Positions 21,898 to 29,181 of a stretch of DNA of 64,000 bases are shown here, piece after piece. The stretch lies in the IMG/VR virus record IMGVR_UViG_3300021963_000063, positions 1 to 64,000 of that record; one strand, 5' to 3'. The notes below the pieces were generated by a model. The model made no database searches. It had not been told where the DNA came from and was given only the letters and a program-made list of their open reading frames with translations. Source of the stretch: a virus. How positions within the stretch are numbered: the stretch's first letter is position 1; every line of letters begins with the position of its first letter. A program made the position numbers and the translations under genes.

Positions 21898-24800
21898 TTA
21901 TGCTCCTAATAATATATCCACTGCTTTGAATGGATATCCTTTCTTTTTTGTATTGACGTTTGGACCTAGCATTACTCTAGCATCAAATGTTGATCCAGGT
22001 GGTGGAACTTCTGAATATGCAATGTATCCGTCTGAATCTACCATGAAACCTTCTCTTGGTAGCATAGATTGCCAGACATATTCTGGAAAGTCCACTGTTT
22101 GTATTATACCATTAATTGTTAGTAATAGTCTAAGAGGGTTATAAATATTTACCATTTGTCCTTCAAACTTTGGCATAAATCTACTATTAATTCCATCAAA
22201 TTCGTATCTCATATCATCTAGTGGAATAATGTCTGGTAGGTAGGGTAAACTAGCAAAAATTAAATCATCCACATATTCTTTACTTGCTGCATCTGCATCA
22301 TTAGTAGGAGATGGAACTGTAACATGACCAGTAAATACTGGATCATTAGTTCTTGCTATTTCAGTATCAATGAAGTCTTTATCAATTGGGGTTGCTGCCC
22401 AAGTTCCTGTTGTTACATATCCAAGAGTGCTAATATTTGATGGGACACCTGAGTATTGTGCAAGTAGAATATCATCCGTTCCAATCTTTATTGCTCCATT
22501 TGGACTAGTAGAAGTTCCTGCTTGTGATACTACATAAGAGTCATTGGCAGATATAGTTCCAGATGTGACAAAGATGTAGTCTCCTGGTTTAATTAATCCA
22601 TTTGTTGGACTATTTCCATTAAAGTCTGTTGCTCTTGTAAGAATATATGGACTATCTCCATCTCCAGGATCAGTTACAATGTATATACCATTGTGTCTTT
22701 CTTCTGTTTGATTCTTTAAAAGAACTCTTTGATTTATTTCTACTTCTGGACCATCTAATATCAAAGCTCCATTTATATTTGATGTAATATATGCACCAAC
22801 CCCAGTTCCACCAGATGAATCGGATGTTCCTGCGGTATAAGTACCTGCCACATTTGCTTGTGATACATAAACAACTTGAGTCTTTATGTTAATTCCTGCA
22901 GCAACAGTATCAACATAAGACTTTGTTGTTGCATGATTAGCACTTGTTGGATAAGGTACATTTACAATCCCACTAAATGTTGTTGTTGGATAAACGCTTA
23001 CTGTTCCAGTTGCTCCTGAAGTTGAGGATCCAATATTTATATTTGTAACAGAACCAGATGCACCACCAGTACCGATGTTTATAGTTTTAGTATTTCCAGT
23101 TGAAGTTGTATTACCAAACAGTGTTGCTGAAACAGCCCCAGTTGGAGTTCCTCCAACTACAAGTGTGGTTGCAGCACCTACAAGATTAACAGTAGTTGCA
23201 ACTGTATTAAATAAGTCTTGAGAAGTTGCTGTTCCTACAATTGCTGGAGCTCTTAATGTTAGTATAGCTGCAGCATCATTTGAACCAATAGTTAGTGCTG
23301 TTGCTGCACCTGCAAAGTTTACAGTAGTTGCGGTTGAATTTATTAAATTAAATGTAGATGTTCCTGAAATTATTGATGTATTTATAGTTGGGGAGTTTGC
23401 CGTAATATATGTATTTGTATCAATAGTCCAAGTATCCTGAGATACTCTTTTTAATAAACCAACTCCACTTGATATAGCTGCAATTGCACTTAGATCTCCA
23501 TCTAGCGTTTGATATCCAGACAAAGATGCTGATGTTGCATATGTAGAAGCAGCAGTAGATGTTGTTAAGTATCCTGAAATATCTGCACCTGCAGGAATTG
23601 TTACAGTACCAGTGAATGTTGGTGAGGCTAGGGGTGCATATGTTGAGTTGTCATACGACCAAGTTCCTGCAGTATTTTTTAAGAATCCAGTTCCTGATCC
23701 AAGAGTGTTTATTCCTGCCAGTGTTGCACTATATGCTTGAACACTTGATCCAATGTCTTCTGTTATTACCAGTGTCTTGGAAGATGGTATGGTTGTTCCG
23801 TTAATAGATGTTGCTGTTGCTACTCCAATCGTTGGAGTAACAAAAACTGGAGAGTCTGGAATTCCAATTGTAACACTACCAGTTGAGGCACTTACAACAA
23901 TTTCATTTGCTGTTCCAGTTAAACCAGTTACACCAGAGTTAGAGATAGCTCCTGTACTATCATTGTAAGATAGTCCAGTTCCAAGATTGTTTCCAACTGC
24001 ATCTTGTGCTCTTTCATCAGTAAAATAAAGATTTGTTCCTTCAGATAAGTTTGTTGTACTGTATGAGGACATTCCCAAGAACGCAGTAGCTTGAACTGAT
24101 TCATCTGGAAAAATTAAGTTTCCACTATTATTAAATGACCAAATCTTTGGAACGCCTACGCCATTGGTTGTAATGCTAAATCCTGTATCTTCGGATATTC
24201 CTGCATTATTATTTGCTGTATTTAGTGCAACTACTTCGTCATTTGATATAACAAGGTTTAGTCCTGTTGAAAGAATTTCACTTGCTACAGTAAGATCTCC
24301 ACTAAGTATTAAATTACCAGTTTTTGTTTGCTCTGTTGCAGATGTGTCAATAAGACCTGCCTCAATAGATGTTTGATTAATCCATAAACCAGAAGCTGTA
24401 TCGTAAGCAAGGACTTCATTATCTGTTAAGGCTCCATCGTTTTCAATAGCAACGCCATGTAGCTCATTTAGCTCATAACCGTTTTGAATGTTAACAAAAA
24501 TTTCACCAGATGATATGTGAGCCTTTACTACATAACCAATAAAAACTGAGTGTGCTGGTTCTGCTGGAATAGTTGTAGTATAACCACCTGCAGTAGAAGA
24601 TAGCCAAAGAGGGGCACCTTCAGTAAGACCGTCTGTATTTACTCCACGAAGAACACCAAATGTTGTAACAAATCCTTCTGCTTCATCTGCAATTGTTTCT
24701 GCTGTAAGTCCAAAAGTTTTTGATGAAGTTGCTTCTGTGTCTGCATCAGAAAGCGTAATGGTTGGTCTTTGTCCTTGAGCACCATTAATATAAACAACTT

Positions 24801-25326
24801 TACCTTTAGCAATAGAGGCTCCAGTTGCATTTTTTACAAGAGCAACCTGTTCTTGTCCTAGTCCGATACTTACATTTGGACTAAGAATTGTTGCTGGAAC
24901 ACCATCTCCAGAGTCCCAATAAATACTTCCCGTAGCGGTTGGAATAGTTTCTGGGGTGGTATCAAAAGTAATATAATCTGGATATGTAATAGAATCAACA
25001 GATGTATATGCTCCAGTGGAGTTAATTGTAATAGAATCAGTTGTGGCATCTGTTGTAATAGATACGTTTGTACCTGCAACTAGGTTTAAGGTATCTGTGG
25101 ATGAGTCTGCTACAACACTAGATTGACCAGTAACTGCAATAGTTTTAAAGGAGTCTGATGCTACTCCACCACCGCCAGATGGGGCTACATCATACCATGA
25201 TCCATCATAATATACTCTAAGCTTATTGTCTGCGGAGTTCCAATAGATGTCACCCTCTATACCTCCTGAAGGGTCAGAAGTTAGATTAACTAAATTAATT
25301 GGTACCTTAAATTGCTTAGAAGCCAT
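21898..25326 (-). CDS. large tail-fibre protein, 1142 aa
   Basis: N-terminal GDIYWNSADNKLRVYYDGSW is a common fibre attachment motif. Long Thr/Ser/Ala-rich repeats follow (SPTFTGTVTIP, TLAGINTLGSGTGFLKN), then ATTKSYVDTVAAGINIK, INQRVLLKNQTEERHNGIYI and DAASKEYVDDL, all typical of trimeric fibres of T4-like and related phages, with a distinct C-terminal domain. Longest fibre in this module; expected to mediate host adsorption. Confidence 0.8.
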   Translation of the reverse strand: MASKQFKVPINLVNLTSDPSGGIEGDIYWNSADNKLRVYYDGSWYDVAPSGGGGVASDSFKTIAVTGQSSVVADSSTDTLNLVAGTNVSITTDATTDSITINSTGAYTSVDSITYPDYITFDTTPETIPTATGSIYWDSGDGVPATILSPNVSIGLGQEQVALVKNATGASIAKGKVVYINGAQGQRPTITLSDADTEATSSKTFGLTAETIADEAEGFVTTFGVLRGVNTDGLTEGAPLWLSSTAGGYTTTIPAEPAHSVFIGYVVKAHISSGEIFVNIQNGYELNELHGVAIENDGALTDNEVLAYDTASGLWINQTSIEAGLIDTSATEQTKTGNLILSGDLTVASEILSTGLNLVISNDEVVALNTANNNAGISEDTGFSITTNGVGVPKIWSFNNSGNLIFPDESVQATAFLGMSSYSTTNLSEGTNLYFTDERAQDAVGNNLGTGLSYNDSTGAISNSGVTGLTGTANEIVVSASTGSVTIGIPDSPVFVTPTIGVATATSINGTTIPSSKTLVITEDIGSSVQAYSATLAGINTLGSGTGFLKNTAGTWSYDNSTYAPLASPTFTGTVTIPAGADISGYLTTSTAASTYATSASLSGYQTLDGDLSAIAAISSGVGLLKRVSQDTWTIDTNTYITANSPTINTSIISGTSTFNLINSTATTVNFAGAATALTIGSNDAAAILTLRAPAIVGTATSQDLFNTVATTVNLVGAATTLVVGGTPTGAVSATLFGNTTSTGNTKTINIGTGGASGSVTNINIGSSTSGATGTVSVYPTTTFSGIVNVPYPTSANHATTKSYVDTVAAGINIKTQVVYVSQANVAGTYTAGTSDSSGGTGVGAYITSNINGALILDGPEVEINQRVLLKNQTEERHNGIYIVTDPGDGDSPYILTRATDFNGNSPTNGLIKPGDYIFVTSGTISANDSYVVSQAGTSTSPNGAIKIGTDDILLAQYSGVPSNISTLGYVTTGTWAATPIDKDFIDTEIARTNDPVFTGHVTVPSPTNDADAASKEYVDDLIFASLPYLPDIIPLDDMRYEFDGINSRFMPKFEGQMVNIYNPLRLLLTINGIIQTVDFPEYVWQSMLPREGFMVDSDGYIAYSEVPPPGSTFDARVMLGPNVNTKKKGYPFKAVDILLGA

Positions 25327-25343
25327 AATACCTATTTTACCAT

Positions 25344-25616
25344 TTAATCGTCATAGATGATATACGAAATAGGGCTATTTACTTGATCATCAAGACTTTT
25401 TTGAACTCTAATTTTATGTTTTGCAGCACCTTCTGCTTGTTCTTTAGATGCAAAATTAACACCTTTAAGACCGCATTGTACTTTTACCCATTCATTGATA
25501 CCAATTCTACGTTGTACGGATGCTCTATATGATTGTTTTTGTGGTAAGTATGTAATAACTGCACGATACTGATATTCTTCTACTAACATGTTGTCTTGCT
25601 TTTTATTTCTAAACAT
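25344..25616 (-). CDS. hypothetical protein, 90 aa
   Basis: ATG 25616 has GAGGAA at good spacing. Basic, beta-rich protein (YRAVITYLPQKQSYRASVQRR first strands, then ASKEQAEGAAKHKI helix), resembling a small double-stranded-RNA-binding or AP2-like fold in pattern only. Lies between the large fibre and a small basic protein. Function unknown. Confidence 0.55.
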   Translation of the reverse strand: MFRNKKQDNMLVEEYQYRAVITYLPQKQSYRASVQRRIGINEWVKVQCGLKGVNFASKEQAEGAAKHKIRVQKSLDDQVNSPISYIIYDD

Positions 25617-25625
25617 TAAATTCCT

Positions 25626-25892
25626 CTACTTTTTAAATGCTTTGCTAAATGCTGATCCTACCCAGGGGCTGGGCTTTAATACTTGTTCTTGATATTCTTT
25701 AATAATTGCCTCTTCTGCTGCTGCAATTTCAGATGCTTTCTTTTTATTTGCTGTTGCTGCATATAAAGCTCGTTGCTGACGAACAGCCATACGTCTTGTT
25801 TTCATACAACCGTGTGATTTTCCATCTGCACTAACTACTGAATACCCAGAGCATCCTCTGTAATTTCTACGAACATTATACGGGGCTGGCAT
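25626..25892 (-). CDS. small basic protein with CSGYSVV module and SPWVGSAF tail, 88 aa
   Basis: CSGYSVVSADGKSHGCMKTRRMA followed by RQQRALYAAT resembles a short module found in actinophage head-protein regions (CSG-AVV-dG-v-GCH-T). The helical C-terminus ends SPWVGSAFSKAFKK; the SxWxGSAF motif recurs at the end of the unrelated 31202-31921 protein. That suggests a shared docking or packaging tag. AGGAGA ribosome site is strong. Confidence 0.6.
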   Translation of the reverse strand: MPAPYNVRRNYRGCSGYSVVSADGKSHGCMKTRRMAVRQQRALYAATANKKKASEIAAAEEAIIKEYQEQVLKPSPWVGSAFSKAFKK

Positions 25893-25900
25893 AATTTCTC

Positions 25901-26188
25901 CTAATCAAAAAGAACTTTTTTAAGTGCTGGTTTTGGCTTTGCACCTACAATTGATTTTGTTCTTACACCATCATTATACACCATAATTGCTGGAATTCCA
26001 GAAATACTAAACTCTTTTGCTAGTTCTGGGTTTGCATCAACGTCAATCTTAATTAGCTTTGATCCAGTCTCTTCTGCAATTTCATCTAGGACAGGGGAAA
26101 CCATCTTACATGGTCCACACCATTCAGCCCAGAAGTCTACGATAGTAGTTCCTTCTTTAACTAGCTCATTAAACTCTTCGATATTCAT
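25901..26188 (-). CDS. trxA: thioredoxin, 95 aa
   Basis: Compact thioredoxin with the active site AEWCGPCKM (Cys24, Cys27), buried Asp, and cis-Pro loop FSISGIPAIMVY. It reduces disulfides in the cytoplasm; phage thioredoxins often serve ribonucleotide reductase or polymerase processivity, neither of which can be proved here. A strong AGGAG lies upstream and the leader holds a long structured element (26211-26308), suggesting post-transcriptional control. Confidence 0.92.
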   Translation of the reverse strand: MNIEEFNELVKEGTTIVDFWAEWCGPCKMVSPVLDEIAEETGSKLIKIDVDANPELAKEFSISGIPAIMVYNDGVRTKSIVGAKPKPALKKVLFD

Positions 26189-26210
26189 ACTTTCTCCTAT
26201 TTAAATAGAC

Positions 26211-26308
26211 GGTGACAGGAAGACCTTATTTACCTACACTGGCAAACGTGTCTCTCTGGACTCGTAACTGTAACTATCAACCATCACTAAGGACGACTTC
26301 CTGCCACC
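26211..26308 (-). ncRNA. structured RNA element in the thioredoxin leader
   Basis: On the minus strand a 12-bp closing stem pairs GGTGGCAGGAAG (26308-26297) with CTTCCTGTCACC (26222-26211), one G.U; an inner CCTTA/TAAGG pair extends it, with further short helices inside. It lies between tRNA-Thr and the ribosome site of the thioredoxin gene. No coding frame explains it and no terminator T-run follows. A cis-regulatory RNA or small ncRNA processed from the tRNA transcript is likely. Class unknown. Confidence 0.5.
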
Positions 26309-26311
26309 TAG

Positions 26312-26383
26312 AGCCCCTTATCCGATTTGAACGGATGACCTACGCTTTACAAGAGCGTTGCTCTACCACTGAGCTAAAGAGGC
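26312..26383 (-). tRNA. tRNA-Thr (anticodon TGT)
   Basis: 72-nt cloverleaf: acceptor GCCTCTT/AAGGGGC with one G.T, D-stem GCTC/GAGC, anticodon stem ACGCT/AGCGT with loop CTTGTAA, T-stem ATCCG/CGGAT. CCA not encoded. Confidence 0.93.
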
Positions 26384-26393
26384 GAATATTTAA

Positions 26394-26624
26394 TTATACT
26401 ACTGCAATGTCTACAATATTATTGACACGAAGCCAATTAAAAGTAGCCATCAGATGTTCACGGGTTTCACATACATGGCATCCACAATACATTTCTACAT
26501 CAGAAAGGTAATCAGGAAGGTCTTCACCATCATGATCAATTACTTCATAGCAAAGCATCATATGGTCATCAACAGCATTTTGTAGTGCCTCTGCCTGAGC
26601 TTCTGTTAAATTAATCTCAATCAT
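26394..26624 (-). CDS. hypothetical protein, 76 aa
   Basis: Start set at the ATG one base after the upstream stop (MIEINLTEAQAEAL); an in-frame ATG 15 bases earlier overlaps the upstream gene. N-terminal helix LTEAQAEALQNAVDD, a C-terminal CGCHVCETREHLMATFNWL with three Cys and two His that may bind zinc. Ten bases upstream of tRNA-Thr. Function unknown. Confidence 0.55.
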   Translation of the reverse strand: MIEINLTEAQAEALQNAVDDHMMLCYEVIDHDGEDLPDYLSDVEMYCGCHVCETREHLMATFNWLRVNNIVDIAVV

Positions 26625-26625
26625 A

Positions 26626-26799
26626 TTAGTACTTTTCATGTTTTAGTTGATGGGCATTATCAATATATTTGTGAATCTTTCTTAGTGCTCTTGCCTTAGA
26701 AAAAGTTAAGACTAATATAGCAAAAACAGCATTCCAAAAGAATTCTGATAATACATGCTCTAGTCCAAACATTACTTCCATTAAGTGTTCTGTATGCAT
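26626..26799 (-). CDS. small membrane protein, 57 aa
   Basis: ATG 26799 follows GGAGT closely. Residues about 19-34 (EFFWNAVFAILVLTF) form a hydrophobic span, followed by KARALRKIHKY. First gene behind the promoter at 26828-26856. Role unknown; a membrane gene beside cell-wall lytic genes could assist lysis, but that is a guess. Confidence 0.55.
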   Translation of the reverse strand: MHTEHLMEVMFGLEHVLSEFFWNAVFAILVLTFSKARALRKIHKYIDNAHQLKHEKY

Positions 26800-26827
26800 T
26801 TTACTCCTTAATTGTAGTTACAAATAT

Positions 26828-26856
26828 ATAATATCATATTGATATAAAGTTGTCAA
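26828..26856 (-). promoter_or_regulatory. promoter for small genes, tRNA-Thr and thioredoxin
   Basis: Minus-strand TTGACA (26856-26851), exact consensus, 17-bp spacer, TATTAT (26833-26828). It starts just after tRNA-Met and drives the genes down to thioredoxin. Confidence 0.7.
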
Positions 26857-26859
26857 TAG

Positions 26860-26933
26860 TAGGGTGAGTCAGACTTGAACTGACGATTACCGAATTATGA
26901 GTTCGGGGCTTTAACCAACTAAGCTACCACCCC
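26860..26933 (-). tRNA. tRNA-Met (anticodon CAT)
   Basis: 74-nt cloverleaf: D-stem GCTT/AAGC, perfect anticodon stem CCGAA/TTCGG with loop CTCATAA, T-stem GTCAG/CTGAC. The acceptor GGGGTGG/TCACCCT has G.T at positions 1 and 7. A CAT tRNA could also be tRNA-Ile2; the pattern favours elongator Met. Confidence 0.88.
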
Positions 26934-26940
26934 ATATGGT

Positions 26941-26969
26941 GAGCAGTTTAATGTCTTTGCTCAGGACAC
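26941..26969 (-). ncRNA. 29-nt pseudoknot, copy B, upstream of tRNA-Met
   Basis: Minus-strand helices GTGTC/GACAT and GAGCA/TGCTC interleave as an H-type pseudoknot with loops CT, AA and TAAAC. It ends 7 nt before the tRNA-Met 5' end and lies just after the stop codon of the lytic transglycosylase gene. A second copy with compensatory change sits at 29147-29175. Confidence 0.6.
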
Positions 26970-26972
26970 AGG

Positions 26973-27476
26973 CTAATACCAGCCCTTTTTATTAGAATGC
27001 CCTAAAGCATTACATGGTGTTTTATATCTCCCCTTTATATATTTCAAACCCCACTTAATTTGTGTTTCAGGGTTTGTTCTCCAGTCAGCCCCCATTGATG
27101 CCATCTTTTTGCCTGGCAAGGACTGAGGTATTCCATGTGCTCCAGAGCTCTTATTATGTGCGTTTGAACGCCAACCGCTTTCACGGTTCCAGAGCTTAAC
27201 TAAACAGGAATGTTCTTTTGATCCCCAACGATATTTATCTTGCATATAATAAGCAGCAAACTGTTTGTTATATGCTGGGGTTCCGAAGGCAAATCTTTTT
27301 GCAGATCTTGATGCTGCATTTTGCCTTGTTTCATCTACGTCAGTTGTTCTTACAACTAACTTTACTTTCTGCGGTGCCTCATTAGCACTGGTTTGACTCT
27401 GGGTTACTGGTAGGGATACAACAAATGTTGCAAGAACCGCAATAACGGGAATCAAAACCAAGGTTTTGAATCGCAT
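26973..27476 (-). CDS. secreted lysozyme-like transglycosylase, 167 aa
   Basis: N-terminal signal or anchor (about 5-24, Leu/Val/Ala-rich), a linker, then the actinobacterial secreted transglycosylase pattern LWNRESGWRSNAHN, with likely catalytic Glu99, followed by SSGAHGIPQSLPGKKM and WGLKYIKGRYKTPCNALGH. It would cleave peptidoglycan glycan strands. As its gene has its own promoter and a signal peptide, it may be a Sec-exported endolysin or a virion entry enzyme. Two Cys (CLV, TPC) may form a disulfide. Confidence 0.8.
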   Translation of the reverse strand: MRFKTLVLIPVIAVLATFVVSLPVTQSQTSANEAPQKVKLVVRTTDVDETRQNAASRSAKRFAFGTPAYNKQFAAYYMQDKYRWGSKEHSCLVKLWNRESGWRSNAHNKSSGAHGIPQSLPGKKMASMGADWRTNPETQIKWGLKYIKGRYKTPCNALGHSNKKGWY

Positions 27477-27482
27477 TATTCT

Positions 27483-27512
27483 AGTCTAACATGTTTAGTA
27501 TTGACTTGTCAA
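27483..27512 (-). promoter_or_regulatory. promoter of the secreted transglycosylase gene
   Basis: Minus-strand TTGACA (27512-27507), 18-bp spacer, TAGACT (27488-27483), ending 7 bp before the ATG at 27476; transcription would therefore begin at or next to the start codon, as in leaderless mRNAs. Confidence 0.5.
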
Positions 27513-27516
27513 ACTA

Positions 27517-27645
27517 TTATTTATTCTTTGCGTATCCAGTTTTCTTTTTATTCATTGATCCAGGTGTATTATATCCACCTCGATTAGGAACATTTCTAAT
27601 TCTAATTTCTAAAGCTCTTGCAACTTTATCGTGATGCTTACCCAA
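27517..27645 (-). CDS. small basic protein, 42 aa (TTG start)
   Basis: TTG 27645 follows GGAAGGAAG by 9 bases and overlaps the end of the upstream gene. The product is Lys/Arg/Asn-rich (RIRNVPNRGGYNTPGS, KKKTGYAKNK) without a hydrophobic core. It could be a nucleic-acid-binding peptide. Last gene of the 28875-27517 group. Confidence 0.5.
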   Translation of the reverse strand: MGKHHDKVARALEIRIRNVPNRGGYNTPGSMNKKKTGYAKNK

Positions 27646-27778
27646 TTTGTTTTACTTCCTTCCACATATCTTTTGTATTTTCAATTAATAACATTGCTTC
27701 TATCATTGTCATTTGTAATAATTCTTCTTTATCTAAACCCAAGTGTTCTGCATATCTTAGAATTTTTTGTATCATCAT
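27638..27778 (-). CDS. small helical protein, 46 aa
   Basis: Starts by ATGA overlap with the gene upstream and ends 8 bp inside the next one. Amphipathic helices (ILRYAEHLGLDKEELLQM) suggest an oligomerising or partner-binding protein. No family. Confidence 0.5.
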   Translation of the reverse strand: MMIQKILRYAEHLGLDKEELLQMTMIEAMLLIENTKDMWKEVKQIG

Positions 27779-27945
27779 TTTAATTCCGTTTTAATAAATT
27801 CAATAGCATGATCAATTGATCCACCATTTTCTTTAATCCATTCTAATTTATTCAAAATAGTTCTTAAAGTATTTACTCTTACAAAAGCATTTACATTTTG
27901 TAGTTCACGCATTTGATCTCTGTAATAGTATTCATTGTCTGACAC
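27775..27945 (-). CDS. small helical protein, 56 aa (GTG start)
   Basis: GTG 27945 shares its G with the upstream TAG stop (TAGTG), and GAGGAT lies upstream. The protein is helical and charged with no motif. It is joined to the next gene by ATGA. Confidence 0.5.
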   Translation of the reverse strand: MSDNEYYYRDQMRELQNVNAFVRVNTLRTILNKLEWIKENGGSIDHAIEFIKTELK

Positions 27946-28187
27946 TAAATTAAATCCTCTGTTAGTCTTTCAAACTGTGGTAACACTTCTAAATCTTCAA
28001 ACAGTCCCATTTGATTGTGTGGCACAGAAAGATTATCTTCATCTTCATAGTCATCCCATACTGCTGTATACATATCTGCATATGGGTGTGCCATTCTTGC
28101 CATACGTCCAGAAAGATTCATAAGCCTATTTGCAATCCAACGGACTATTGGACCCTTATCAACTTCATGTTCTACTTTAAATTCCAT
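27945..28187 (-). CDS. hypothetical protein, 80 aa
   Basis: N-terminal MEFKVEHEVDKGPIVRWIANRLMNL, an Asp/Glu-rich centre (WDDYEDEDN), helical end. Coupled to the downstream gene by TAGTG. Part of a run of five small genes read toward the transglycosylase. No family recognised. Confidence 0.6.
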   Translation of the reverse strand: MEFKVEHEVDKGPIVRWIANRLMNLSGRMARMAHPYADMYTAVWDDYEDEDNLSVPHNQMGLFEDLEVLPQFERLTEDLI

Positions 28188-28188
28188 A

Positions 28189-28377
28189 TTAATCCTTTGG
28201 TAATGCTGTCATTGTAGCATAAAAACATTCTGCAAAGTTTGCAGCCTCTACCGCAAAATCTTCCATGTGCATTTCAGTTTCACCTAAACGATTTTTAGTA
28301 TAAGTTCTTAACCCTTTTACGAAAATTTCTGTAAGCTCATCTGTTGATTTAATAAAGTAACTTTTCTTATCAGCCAT
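28189..28377 (-). CDS. hypothetical protein, 62 aa
   Basis: ATG 28377 with AAGGGAAA upstream. Helical protein, with DELTEIFVKGLRTY and DFAVEAANFAECFYA helices. One base separates it from the next gene's start. No family recognised. Confidence 0.6.
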   Translation of the reverse strand: MADKKSYFIKSTDELTEIFVKGLRTYTKNRLGETEMHMEDFAVEAANFAECFYATMTALPKD

Positions 28378-28386
28378 TGTTTTCCC

Positions 28387-28683
28387 TTACAACAATCCGT
28401 TTAATTCTGCCATCCTGCGAATTGCTGGATAGTGCTGAAAAACATATTGAAGAACAGCTTTTGGACCAGACTCTACTACATCTTTTGTTTGTTGTTCAAA
28501 CGCAATACGTTCAATCTCTTCATGTGTAGCAAAACCCGAAGGCTTAAACTTGGCGGTAGAAAGATCTTTAGTAACCTTTTTAACCATCATATTAATAGTA
28601 TTAGCCCTGTGAGTATATGTCATTTCTTCTGGTCTAATTTGGACTCCGTTACTAGTCCAAAAAATTTCTTCTGTATCAAACAT
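28387..28683 (-). CDS. hypothetical protein, 98 aa
   Basis: The start at MFDTEEIFWTSNG was chosen because AGAAAGAGAA precedes it; two in-frame ATGs lie up to 33 bases earlier and cannot be excluded. The basic middle (MVKKVTKDLSTAKFKPS) and C-terminal helices show no known motif. Downstream genes follow closely. Confidence 0.55.
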   Translation of the reverse strand: MFDTEEIFWTSNGVQIRPEEMTYTHRANTINMMVKKVTKDLSTAKFKPSGFATHEEIERIAFEQQTKDVVESGPKAVLQYVFQHYPAIRRMAELNGLL

Positions 28684-28722
28684 TAAGTTCTCTTTCTGAT
28701 TTGTCATTATATACATTAAACA

Positions 28723-28875
28723 TTACCATCCTCCAAGACAGTTATTTGAGTGTGTGTGGATCCAGAAGTTGCCTTCTAGATGTTTTCTAGTTGGTGCATA
28801 AAGATCTGTTCCACAAGCACCACAGGTGTGTGACCATTCTTCTGCAAAGAAATCGTATTGAAATCCTCTAGACAT
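28723..28875 (-). CDS. small zinc-finger-like protein, 50 aa
   Basis: ATG 28875 has AAAGGA upstream; the longer frame to 28929 would run into the tmRNA 3' end and was rejected. The protein carries CGACG, then GNFWIHTHSNNCLGGW, giving two Cys, two His and a third Cys in a C2HC-like pattern. Thirteen bases downstream of the tmRNA gene. Function unknown. Confidence 0.6.
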   Translation of the reverse strand: MSRGFQYDFFAEEWSHTCGACGTDLYAPTRKHLEGNFWIHTHSNNCLGGW

Positions 28876-28887
28876 TTTAATCCTTTG

Positions 28888-29140
28888 TGGAGATGTGCGG
28901 ATTTGCACCGCAGTCCTATATGTTTTCAATTATACACTTACACAGCAATATTGTCTAGCCTTTTCTTACATTTTCTTTCATACACGACTTTCTGTTCCTA
29001 TCTAGTCGTCAGACGGCTTTAGTTTATGCAGCTAAAGCGAGGGCAGTTTGTGTTGTGCCGTTTATATTTATTTAGTTTTACAAGTAACTCTCTTGTGCTG
29101 GTGTATAAGTTTCCACATACAGTCGAAACTTTTCATCCCC
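28888..29140 (-). ncRNA. ssrA: transfer-messenger RNA (tmRNA), 253 nt
   Basis: 5' end GGGGATGAAAAGTTTCGAC carries the tmRNA hallmark GTTTCGAC. The 3' end has the T-arm CTGCGGTGCAAATCCGCAC and CATCTCC, which closes the acceptor with GGGGATG (one G.U). The tag frame ends GCT TTA GCT GCA TAA (ALAA). At 253 nt it is short for a bacterial tmRNA (usually about 350-400), implying lost or shortened pseudoknots. It rescues stalled ribosomes and tags products for proteolysis. Only the discriminator and CA follow, so CCA would be added after transcription. Confidence 0.92.
29024..29059 (-). other. tmRNA tag reading frame
   Basis: GGC at 29059 opens GTTQTALALAA then TAA (29026-29024). If the resume codon is the preceding AAC the tag gains an N. 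The C-terminal ALAA matches tags read by ClpXP in bacteria. The exact resume codon is not decidable by eye. Confidence 0.75.
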
Positions 29141-29146
29141 TTGTGT

Positions 29147-29175
29147 GAGTAGTTTAATGTCTGTACTCAGGACAT
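29147..29175 (-). ncRNA. 29-nt pseudoknot, copy A, upstream of tmRNA
   Basis: Minus-strand helices ATGTC/GACAT and GAGTA/TACTC with loops CT, CA and TAAAC, the same layout and length as copy B (26941-26969). It ends 6 nt before the tmRNA 5' end and follows the stop of the gene at 29182. The second helix differs from copy B by a compensatory T-A to C-G change. Confidence 0.6.
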
Positions 29176-29181
29176 CGTTTA

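Noticed and set aside
26934-26972. Intrinsic terminator for the pseudoknot element after the transglycosylase gene
   Set aside because: No T-run follows, and the compensating change and the match at 29147 support a conserved pseudoknot instead.
28876-28929. N-terminal extension of the 50-aa zinc-finger protein
   Set aside because: It would overlap the conserved tmRNA 3' end, whereas ATG 28875 has a good ribosome site.
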